Assembly: GCA_025455595.1 (NCBI GenBank)
Contig: JALOMD010000046.1
Span: 1 to 10,130 of the forward strand
Reading direction: 5' to 3'
Length of the DNA stretch: 10,130 nt
Source: Cytophagales bacterium
GTDB taxonomy: Bacteria > Bacteroidota > Bacteroidia > Cytophagales > 172606-1
Shown: piece by piece, positions 1-4,959 of the stretch
Layout: each line of letters opens with the position of its first letter
How positions within the stretch are numbered: position 1 is the stretch's first letter
The notes under the pieces: model-generated
The model's database searches: none
Told to the model about the DNA's origin: nothing
The model's input: the letters and a program-made list of their open reading frames with translations, nothing else
Program-made: the position numbers and the translations under genes

Positions 1-620
1 AATTCCCACGGGTGGAAATACAGGTTCACGCAGCCGTCGGCACGCCAAATCCAGCGGGTGGCGAGTTTGATCAAAATCAGCGGAAAGTTCTTGAAACTAA
101 GCCAAAACACCGGAAAACGCACCAGCGGCGTTACCGAAGCCGGGATTTGCAGCACACCCGCCGCTCGGAACGGCACGCGGGGCTTGCCGAGGTTGTTGTA
201 GCGGCCCGGCAGCCAAGTGGGGTGCAACGACGAATTGTACCGGTAGCCCGCCCGCCCGATTTCCGCATCGCTGACGGGCATCATGCGGGCCATGCGGTAG
301 CCCAGAACGGGTCGGTTTATCAGCCCTTCCAACGCGTCTTTCGACTTCTTCAGGTCGGCGTTTTCAAACGAAGAATGGTAGTAGCCGTGTGAGGCGATTT
401 CGTGCGTCTCGGCCATTTCCCGAATCAAGTCCGGATGGTGCAGGGCAAAGTTGGCCGTGGTGAAAAACGTGGCCCGCACACCGTGCGTCGCCAGCAGGCT
501 CAACACCGCCCGCAGGCCCGTTTCCGACACTTGCATTTGTTCGGCCAGCGGCAGGTTCTTGCCGTATTCGAGCGGCGTGTCGAATTCCTCTACGTCGAAG
601 CTGAGTATGATTTTGTTCAT
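1..620 (-). CDS. Polysaccharide deacetylase (NodB fold), C-terminus beyond window
   Basis: This frame runs from an ATG at 620-618 to the left window edge without a stop, giving 206 complete codons of a longer protein. It begins MNKIILSFDVEEFD, the metal-binding first motif of NodB deacetylases (Asp9). The second motif is SHGYYHSSF with His78 and His82. GYRMARMM around residue 107 is the third motif, LHPTWLPGR (132-140) the fourth, and YFHPWE at the window edge the fifth. The FDVEE and HPWE forms resemble deacetylases of exopolysaccharide loci rather than peptidoglycan deacetylases. Such enzymes remove N-acetyl groups from amino sugars in polysaccharides. I see no signal peptide, so it probably acts in the cytoplasm or on a nascent glycan. 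It lies downstream of two glycosyltransferase genes on the same strand, separated from the nearer one by a repeat-rich gap of 181 bases. The family call is firm, the substrate unknown. Confidence 0.9.
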   Translation of the reverse strand, partial: MNKIILSFDVEEFDTPLEYGKNLPLAEQMQVSETGLRAVLSLLATHGVRATFFTTANFALHHPDLIREMAETHEIASHGYYHSSFENADLKKSKDALEGLINRPVLGYRMARMMPVSDAEIGRAGYRYNSSLHPTWLPGRYNNLGKPRVPFRAAGVLQIPASVTPLVRFPVFWLSFKNFPLILIKLATRWIWRADGCVNLYFHPWE

Positions 621-650
621 GCGGTTCAAATCTGCTCTTTCTGCGATTTA

Positions 651-739
651 TCTGAACTTTTTCAGACAGGATTGCAGGATTGACAGGATTTCCCAATCAT
701 GGTAATCCTGTGACCCCCACGAATGAATCATGGTTCAGA
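651..739. repeat. CAGGATT-type intergenic repeat with inverted ends
   Basis: TCTGAAC at 651-657 is the reverse complement of GTTCAGA at 733-739. Between them lie copies of CAGGATT at 675-681 and 684-690. ACAGGATT (683-690) can pair with AATCCTGT (704-711) to form an inner stem. A second tract of the same family (TCAGGATTTTCAGGATTGACAGG) is at about 6938-6960. The tract fills the gap between the deacetylase and the GT2 gene. Repeats of this kind are common between genes in Bacteroidetes, from memory. I see no coding potential in it. Confidence 0.7.
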
Positions 740-746
740 CAAATGC

Positions 747-773
747 CGTTTTAAGCAAAAAATGCCCAAAACG
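747..773. repeat. 27-base intergenic palindrome, copy 1
   Basis: Left arm CGTTTTAAGC, 7-base A-rich spacer, right arm GCCCAAAACG. The left arm differs from the consensus at two bases, which weakens pairing there. It lies between the GT2 stop codon and the deacetylase start. Confidence 0.85.
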
Positions 774-801
774 CATAGCATAACATTCATGTTGTGCCAT
801 G

Positions 802-1842
802 TCACTCGTCAACGGGCTGCGGGTTGTTTTTGCCCGAACGTATCCGCCGGGTCACGGACTGCTGCCGCCCCAAGGCTTCGGTCACGATTTTGCGCGGGGC
901 CTCGCTTGCCGGATGGCTCATCGAGGTCTTCTGCACGATGTAAGACGGCCGCTGCTTGGCTTGCATGAACAACTTGCCGATGTACTCGCCGATGATGCCG
1001 AGCATGACCAGTTGCAGCCCGCCGATGAACAGCACGCCCATGATGACCGATGTCCAGCCCGATGCATTCCAGTTGGTGAAAAAATAGCTCACAAACGCAA
1101 ACACGCCGTAACCGAAACCCACCAACGACAGCGCGAAACCAATCAGCATGGCCAGCCGCAATGGCTTGACACTGAACGAGGTAATGCCGTTCAGCGCGAA
1201 GACGAACATCTTGCCGAACGAGTATTTGGACACGCCCGAAAACCGTTCGGCTGGTTCGTAGTCAATGCAAAACTGCTTGAAACCGACCCATTTCACCAAC
1301 CCGCGCATAAACAAGTCGCGTTCGGGCAGTTGTTGCAGCACGTTTACCACCGTTCGGTCAAGGAGGCGGAAGTCGGCGGTGCCTTCCTCAATCTCCATGT
1401 CCGACAGGTTGTTCATCACCCGGTAGAAAAACCGCGAGGTGAGCCGCTTGCGCAACGGCAGCCGCTTGTCTTCGAGCCGCCGGGTATAGACTACATCGTA
1501 GCCCTCCTGCCATTTCTGGACAAGCTGCGGAATCAGCGCGGGCGGGTGCTGCATGTCGGCGTCCATTGAAATCACGCAGTCGCCGGTGGCTGCGTCAAGA
1601 CCCGCCTTCAGGGCCGGCTGGTGGCCGAAGTTGCGCGAAAACGACAAAAAATGCACCGACGGGTCGAGGTTGTGCAGTCTTTCCAGCTCGGTCAGTGTGC
1701 CGTCGCGGCTGCCGTCGTCCACAAAAATCAATTCATAGTGCCAGCCGAACGGAGCCAACACGTCAATGAGTGCATCGTACAGCACCCGTAGGTTGGTGGC
1801 CTCGTTGTAGCAAGGGATGACCACCGAAACTTTCCAGTTCAT
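802..1842 (-). CDS. Family 2 glycosyltransferase, GtrB/ArnC/DPM1-like, two C-terminal membrane helices
   Basis: This 346-residue protein starts MNWKVSVVIPCYNEA, the usual opening of a GT-A fold family 2 transferase. VDDGSRDGT (41-49) binds the nucleotide sugar. SMDADMQHPP (92-101) carries the DxD-type metal site. TADFRLLDR (155-163) and the ERDLFMRGL stretch (174-182) are typical of polyprenyl-phosphate glycosyltransferases. Two hydrophobic segments (about 228-253 and 264-288) would anchor it in the inner membrane. By family, it probably moves a sugar from a nucleotide donor to undecaprenyl phosphate, giving a lipid-linked donor for GT-C enzymes. The next gene upstream looks like such an enzyme. 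The last 40 residues are polar, without recognisable homology, and may be lineage-specific. The ATG at 1842 has A-rich upstream sequence rather than a clear Shine-Dalgarno site. The exact sugar is unknown. Confidence 0.92.
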   Translation of the reverse strand: MNWKVSVVIPCYNEATNLRVLYDALIDVLAPFGWHYELIFVDDGSRDGTLTELERLHNLDPSVHFLSFSRNFGHQPALKAGLDAATGDCVISMDADMQHPPALIPQLVQKWQEGYDVVYTRRLEDKRLPLRKRLTSRFFYRVMNNLSDMEIEEGTADFRLLDRTVVNVLQQLPERDLFMRGLVKWVGFKQFCIDYEPAERFSGVSKYSFGKMFVFALNGITSFSVKPLRLAMLIGFALSLVGFGYGVFAFVSYFFTNWNASGWTSVIMGVLFIGGLQLVMLGIIGEYIGKLFMQAKQRPSYIVQKTSMSHPASEAPRKIVTEALGRQQSVTRRIRSGKNNPQPVDE

Positions 1843-1919
1843 TTGTTGAACTTAATGATGAAGACCGGTTTATGTGTTTTTCAATGCCCAACGGGCCGGA
1901 GGTTTGTCTTGTGATTTAA

Positions 1920-1946
1920 CGTTTTGGGCGATTTTTGCCTAAAACG
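1920..1946. repeat. 27-base intergenic palindrome, copy 2
   Basis: CGTTTTGGGC, a 7-base spacer (GATTTTT), then GCCTAAAACG. The one difference between the arms still pairs as G-U in RNA. It lies between the GT87-like gene and the GT2 gene. Confidence 0.9.
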
Positions 1947-1964
1947 CCAAGTTGCATTTGTTCG

Positions 1965-3152
1965 TCATTCCACACGCACGCGGGTTTTCGCCACGGCAGC
2001 AACCCGTTGCAACGGGTCGCCGACCAGCAGCTCGTACATCAGGGCCAGCCATACGAGTACGCACGGCAGGGCTTTCAAGGCGTAGGGAATCACGTAGGTG
2101 TCGCGCAGGAAACGCGGAAAAATGTCCGTGGGCGACAGGCAGGTGAGCACGAACACAAACACCAGTAGTGCCAGCCGCCAGCCGCCCCGCCGCCCGGTCA
2201 AATACCAAAGGGCCACGCCCGTTACGGCCACCACGTAGGTAGGCGACTCGGCACCGGGGCTGAAAATCACCATCCAAATCAGCACCGAAGCCAAGAACAA
2301 CAGCCGGAACCGCAGCGACTTGAAACGGTCGTATCGCAGATAGGCCGTGCAAAACGCCACCACACCCGCACCCACCACCGCCATGTCGGGAATGCGGGAA
2401 TAGACCAACGACTGCAGGATTTGTATCAGCGAAGTGTCGTGGTGATACCCGGTTTTGTCGGCCAAGGCTACGTACCACTCGCGGTAAAGGAACAACAGTT
2501 CGTTGAACGAGACGAAAGGCAGCGGCAACAGGAACAACACGGCGCACCAAAATGCAAGAGCCGCCAGAAAACGCCCTTTCTGCGGATACAGCAGAAAAAA
2601 CGCCCCGCCGATGAAACCATAGATCTTGACGAACCCGCCCAATGCTACGAACAACGCCGCCCAAAACACCTGTTTGCGTTCAAAAGAAACAAAAGTAAGC
2701 ACAATGAACGCCGTGAGCATGGGATTGGCCTGTAGGTTTTGGGTGGCCGTGAGGAACTCGACCAGCACAAACCAGTAGAGGAAAATACGCCATCCGTGCG
2801 GCACCGGCAGTCGGTGCAACGCCCATACGAAAAGTCCGGCGTTGAGCAACGTCCACGCCAACACGCCCAACCAGTCGGGCAAAACGGAAATCGGGGCGAT
2901 CAGAACCGCAAATGCCGGCCCGTACTTGTAATTGTCGTAGTACTCTTTCGGAAACCACACGAACAGGTTCTGGTGACTGACCAAGTGCGGAAAGGAATAC
3001 TTGAAAATGTAGTAGTTGTTAATGTGACCCAATGCCAGTTGCTGCACGGTTGCGCCTACGGTCACCAAGGCGTAGAGGGAAAAAAGGAACTTTTCGTTTC
3101 GCCAGAACGGCAAACGGCGGGCAGGCAGGTTTTCAGACGGCTGGGCAAGCAT
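1965..3152 (-). CDS. Polytopic glycosyltransferase, GT87/DUF2029-like
   Basis: From the ATG at 3152-3150 this is a 395-residue, very hydrophobic protein with about eight to ten membrane segments after a short N-terminal tail. NNYYIFKYSF (45-54), then NLFVWFPKEYYDNYKYGP (62-79), form the first large loop, with acidic residues where GT-C enzymes hold the catalytic Asp. QNLQANPML (138-146), GFVKIYG (173-179) and FSPGAESPTYV (297-307) match my recollection of Bacteroidetes GT87/DUF2029 proteins. These use polyprenyl-phosphate sugars outside the membrane, which fits the GT2 gene just downstream. The frame can be extended upstream to a TTG at 3215 or an ATG at 3188. I chose 3152 because a TAnnTTTG promoter box at 3201-3208 would leave almost no leader for the others. 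The family call is good; sugar and acceptor are unknown. Confidence 0.8.
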   Translation of the reverse strand: MLAQPSENLPARRLPFWRNEKFLFSLYALVTVGATVQQLALGHINNYYIFKYSFPHLVSHQNLFVWFPKEYYDNYKYGPAFAVLIAPISVLPDWLGVLAWTLLNAGLFVWALHRLPVPHGWRIFLYWFVLVEFLTATQNLQANPMLTAFIVLTFVSFERKQVFWAALFVALGGFVKIYGFIGGAFFLLYPQKGRFLAALAFWCAVLFLLPLPFVSFNELLFLYREWYVALADKTGYHHDTSLIQILQSLVYSRIPDMAVVGAGVVAFCTAYLRYDRFKSLRFRLLFLASVLIWMVIFSPGAESPTYVVAVTGVALWYLTGRRGGWRLALLVFVFVLTCLSPTDIFPRFLRDTYVIPYALKALPCVLVWLALMYELLVGDPLQRVAAVAKTRVRVE

Positions 3153-3200
3153 TACAAACGCAGTTTCAGGCGAAGCGGCTCGGCGCATTCGTTCAGGTTG

Positions 3201-3208
3201 CAAAAGTA
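3201..3208 (-). promoter_or_regulatory. Candidate Bacteroidetes -7 promoter box for the GT87-like gene
   Basis: On the minus strand this reads TACTTTTG followed by C, an exact match to TAnnTTTG. Transcription would start near 3195, about 40 bases before the chosen ATG. I see no good -33 TTTG at the usual spacing, so the call rests on the -7 box, orientation and position. Confidence 0.5.
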
Positions 3209-3241
3209 AAGCCAAGTTTTGGAATAATTAGAATAAATACA

Positions 3242-3299
3242 CAAACCCGCCGAACCTATCCAGTTGCGGCGAAAAAACCGAATAAGTTCGGCGGGTTTG
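3242..3299. repeat. Inverted repeat upstream of the GT87-like gene
   Basis: CAAACCCGCCGAAC at 3242-3255 is a perfect reverse complement of GTTCGGCGGGTTTG at 3286-3299, giving a 14-bp stem with a 30-base loop. It lies between the DUF937-like stop codon and the candidate GT87 promoter. No T-run follows the stem in the direction of the DUF937-like transcript (minus strand), except a short TT/TA-rich stretch. It could be a terminator without a clean U-tract, or another mobile or structural repeat. Confidence 0.75.
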
Positions 3300-3332
3300 C
3301 GGTGGTTGGCAGAAGAACAACAAACGACCAAG

Positions 3333-3359
3333 CGTTTTGGGCAAAATTTGCCTAAAACG
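3333..3359. repeat. 27-base intergenic palindrome, copy 3
   Basis: CGTTTTGGGC, spacer AAAATTT, then GCCTAAAACG. It lies about 40 bases beyond the DUF937-like stop codon. A short run of TAAACG-like units (3366-3395) fills the space up to the gene. Confidence 0.9.
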
Positions 3360-3397
3360 CCTGAACGGTAAACGCAAAACGATAAACGCGTAACGGC

Positions 3398-3931
3398 TTA
3401 CTTGAACAATCCGCCCAGAATGCTGCCGAGCATGTCTTGTCCGCGCGGTTGCTGTTGGGCCGGAGTGCCGCCGCCCATCATGCCGCCCAACACACTGCCG
3501 AGCAGCCCGCCGCCTGCACTTTGCTGGCCGCCGCCCATGAGTCCGCCCAGCATCCCGCCAATGTCCATGCCGCCTTGCTGGGCTTGGTTCACGCGGCCGT
3601 TCAGCATGTTCATAATCAGCGGAATGGCTACCGACGCTATCATCTGCGCCGTGCCGGGCGACAGGTTCAGCTTGTTGCCTAACTGCGAGGCCACGTTTGG
3701 CATCAGGCCGTTCACAGCCGGACTGTCTGGCGTGGTGTCTTGGCCGGAGAGCATTTCCTGAATGCCCGAAAAGTCGCCGCCTTGCAACTGCTGCATCAGC
3801 GATTCCATCACGCTTTCGCTGACCACGCCAGCCGCTTGCTGTGGGTTCACGCCGAGTTGTTGCAACTGCGGGTTGTTGTCAAATTGGCTGCCCAGTTGCG
3901 ACTGGGCCATGCTCATGAGTTGTTCAAGCAT
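3398..3931 (-). CDS. DUF937-like protein with Gly/Met/Leu-rich tail
   Basis: This 177-residue protein from the ATG at 3931 has a helical N-terminal part of about 110 residues. Marks include LGVNPQQAAGVVSESVMESL (26-45), GDFSGIQEMLSG and VASQLGNKLNLSPGTAQMI, a pattern I associate with DUF937/YidB-like proteins. The C-terminal third is low complexity, with GGMLGGLMGGG, GGLLGSVLGGMMGGG and GSILGGLFK separated by Gln/Ala-rich linkers. There is no signal peptide or clear membrane helix. Function is unknown in this family, and I do not infer one. The frame opens earlier with a TTG at 3937. ATGs also exist at 3916 and 3910, and a TAnnTTTG box only three bases upstream of 3931 makes the true start uncertain. 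It stands alone, with repeat-filled gaps on both sides. Confidence 0.75.
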   Translation of the reverse strand: MLEQLMSMAQSQLGSQFDNNPQLQQLGVNPQQAAGVVSESVMESLMQQLQGGDFSGIQEMLSGQDTTPDSPAVNGLMPNVASQLGNKLNLSPGTAQMIASVAIPLIMNMLNGRVNQAQQGGMDIGGMLGGLMGGGQQSAGGGLLGSVLGGMMGGGTPAQQQPRGQDMLGSILGGLFK

Positions 3932-3934
3932 AGA

Positions 3935-3942
3935 CAAAGTTA
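3935..3942 (-). promoter_or_regulatory. Candidate -7 promoter box for the DUF937-like gene
   Basis: The minus strand reads TAACTTTG, an exact TAnnTTTG match, ending three bases before the ATG at 3931. If used, transcription would start at or inside the first codons. The mRNA would then be leaderless, or translation would begin at the internal ATG at 3910. No clear -33 element is visible. Confidence 0.4.
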
Positions 3943-4224
3943 GGTTACAGGTGACAAGTTGTAAGGTTGCGGGTTGCGGGCTGCAAGTTAAGGATTGGAA
4001 AGTGGAAAGATTGGAAAACGGTCAAGATTTGTTTGCTCGTCGGGCGTTTTGGCAAATTTTTGCCCAAAACACTTTGAAGTACGATTTACGAGGTGCGAAG
4101 TACGAATTCAATTCAGATCCCGACAGGTCGGGACGGCAAAGCCAATTCTGAATTTATATGAATTTATAATCGAAGAGTTCAATCTCTAAGCTCCCTGCCC
4201 CAAGGCAAATGCGAGGAAATCCAT
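3943..4224. other. Gene-free gap before rnpB, filled with degenerate repeats
   Basis: No credible reading frame is present. From 3943 to about 4020 the plus strand is a purine-rich degenerate tandem (GGTTGCGGGTTGCGGGCTGC, then GGATTGGAAAGTGGAAAG-like units). A 27-base palindrome lies at 4045-4071. From 4076 to 4110 is a TACGA-based degenerate tandem. TCCCGACAGGTCGGGA at 4118-4133 is a perfect 16-base palindrome. Its CCCGACAGGT part recurs on the opposite strand at 9921-9930. The gap ends at the rnpB promoter box. Confidence 0.7.
4045..4071. repeat. 27-base intergenic palindrome, copy 4
   Basis: CGTTTTGGC (one G short), an 8-base spacer, then GCCCAAAACA. It has the same total length as the intact copies and lies between the DUF937-like gene and rnpB. 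Confidence 0.85.
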
Positions 4225-4232
4225 TACCTTTG
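4225..4232 (+). promoter_or_regulatory. rnpB promoter, -7 box TACCTTTG
   Basis: TACCTTTG matches the Bacteroidetes TAnnTTTG box exactly. It ends five bases before 4237, where the 5' strand of the RNase P P1 helix begins. The expected transcription start and the RNA's structural 5' end therefore agree. A -33 TTTG is not evident. Confidence 0.7.
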
Positions 4233-4379
4233 TAGTGTGCAAGCCGTCTTGTCGCTCCCGTGCCTCGGCGCGGGGGAGGAAAGTCCGGGCAGCGTAGGGC
4301 AGCGTACTTCCTAACGGGAAGGCAACCGGCCGGGAACAGCCGGTTGACAGACAGTGCCACAGAAAACAAACCGCCGGAA

Positions 4380-4467
4380 ACAATGAGTGAATGATTGAGT
4401 TTTGAATGATTGAATAAGCAAGCGAAAATCTATTCGATCATTCAAAACTCAATCATTCGCTCATTGT
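4380..4467 (+). repeat. Inverted repeat forming a 36-bp arm at the P12 position of rnpB
   Basis: Bases 4381-4416 pair with 4431-4466 along all 36 positions, two of them as G-U; an A-T pair at 4380/4467 extends the stem. The loop is 14 bases. The arm lies between the ACAAACCGCC and GGTAAGGGTGAAA core segments, which is where P12 sits in class A RNase P RNA. The arm sequence (GAGTTTTGAATGATTGAAT) belongs to the same family as intergenic tracts at 4773-4805 and 7194-7226. Confidence 0.9.
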
Positions 4468-4571
4468 CCCGGTAAGGGTGAAAAGGTGGGGTAAGAGCCT
4501 ACCGCGCGGGTGGCGACATCCGTGGCAGGGTAAACCTTACGCGCTGAAAGACCAAATAAGCCGGTGCTTTT

Positions 4572-4639
4572 GGAATGCGGAGTGCGGAATGCCGAAATCG
4601 GAGTTTTTTCCGACTTCCCGCTTCCGCACTCCGCATTCC
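4572..4639 (+). repeat. Inverted repeat forming an extra arm in the P15-P17 region of rnpB
   Basis: GGAATGCGGAGTGCGGAA (4572-4589) pairs perfectly with 4622-4639 (18 bp). After an internal loop the stem continues with TCGGA (4598-4602) against TCCGA (4609-4613), closing on a 6-base loop. GCCGG (4560-4564) and CCGGC (4663-4667) flank it and may be P15. A related sequence occurs near 7168-7195, and a degenerate one near 9986-10013. Confidence 0.85.
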
Positions 4640-4772
4640 GAATAGAGGGCGGCCCGTTCGAGCCGGCGGGTAGGTCGTTAGAGGTCAGCGGTGACGCTGA
4701 CCCCAGATAAATGACAGGAGCCGTGCTTTGCCGCACGGAACAGAACCCGGCTTACAGGCTTGCACTTTTTTT

Positions 4773-4805
4773 CAATTTTGAATGACTGAATGAGGGAATG
4801 AATGG
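4773..4805. repeat. GAATGAnTGAATGAG-type repeat after rnpB
   Basis: This 33-base stretch matches the reverse complement of 7194-7226 at 30 of 33 positions by eye. It resembles the P12 arm of rnpB. It directly follows the T-run after rnpB and runs straight into palindrome copy 5. Confidence 0.75.
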
Positions 4806-4806
4806 G

Positions 4807-4838
4807 CGTTTTGGGCGAAAAACTCTCATAACGAAACG
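4807..4838. repeat. 27-base intergenic palindrome, degenerate copy 5
   Basis: CGTTTTGGGC and the start of the A-rich spacer are intact. The right arm is degraded to something like ATAACGAAACG, so the palindrome can no longer form properly. It probably represents a decaying copy. Confidence 0.5.
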
Positions 4839-4908
4839 CAGTCTTTTTCTGTAAAACGGCGGAACTTACAGTTTTTTAGGAAGCATCCGGAATTCCGTTC
4901 CACCGCGC

Positions 4909-4935
4909 CGTTTTGAGCGTTTTTTGTTCAAAATG
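4909..4935. repeat. 27-base intergenic palindrome, copy 6
   Basis: CGTTTTGAGC, a T-rich 7-base spacer, then GTTCAAAATG. The arms have diverged from the consensus. Several changes still allow G-U pairing. It lies about 25 bases downstream of the sensor gene's stop codon. Confidence 0.75.
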
Positions 4936-4959
4936 CCACTGCCGACTGACCACTTACCA

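Larger units (their letters stand above)
4237..4765 (+). ncRNA. rnpB: RNase P RNA, class A, with two enlarged arms
   Basis: This is the catalytic RNA of RNase P, which cuts the 5' leader from precursor tRNAs. GTGCAAGCC (4237-4245) pairs perfectly with GGCTTGCAC (4757-4765) to close P1. Conserved core segments appear in order: GAGGAAAGTCCGGGC (4276-4290), CACAGAAAACAAACCGCC (4358-4375), GGTAAGGGTGAAAAGGTG (4471-4488), a GGTAAACC stretch near 4529, AGACCAAATA near 4550, AGATAAATGAC near 4705, and ACAGAACCCGGCTTAC (4740-4755). GGTCAGCG-GTGA-CGCTGACC (4683-4702) is a P18-like hairpin. The RNA is about 529 bases; the usual class A length is about 350-400. The excess lies in two hairpins, 4380-4467 and 4572-4639, made of sequences related to intergenic repeats. 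All conserved core segments seem intact, so it should be functional. T7 follows P1 directly and may aid termination. Confidence 0.96.

Noticed and set aside
364..696. Minus-strand frame of 110 codons
   Set aside because: It overlaps the deacetylase in another frame. The deacetylase frame has all NodB motifs; this one is Arg/Pro-rich with no recognisable feature.
799..1569. Plus-strand frame of 256 codons opposite the GT2 gene
   Set aside because: Antisense shadow; the GT2 motifs are on the minus strand and the plus reading has none.
1920..1946. Palindromes as ordinary Rho-independent terminators
   Set aside because: The stems have A/T-rich bases and no T-run follows them on either strand. 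Copies also occur upstream of genes and several per gap.
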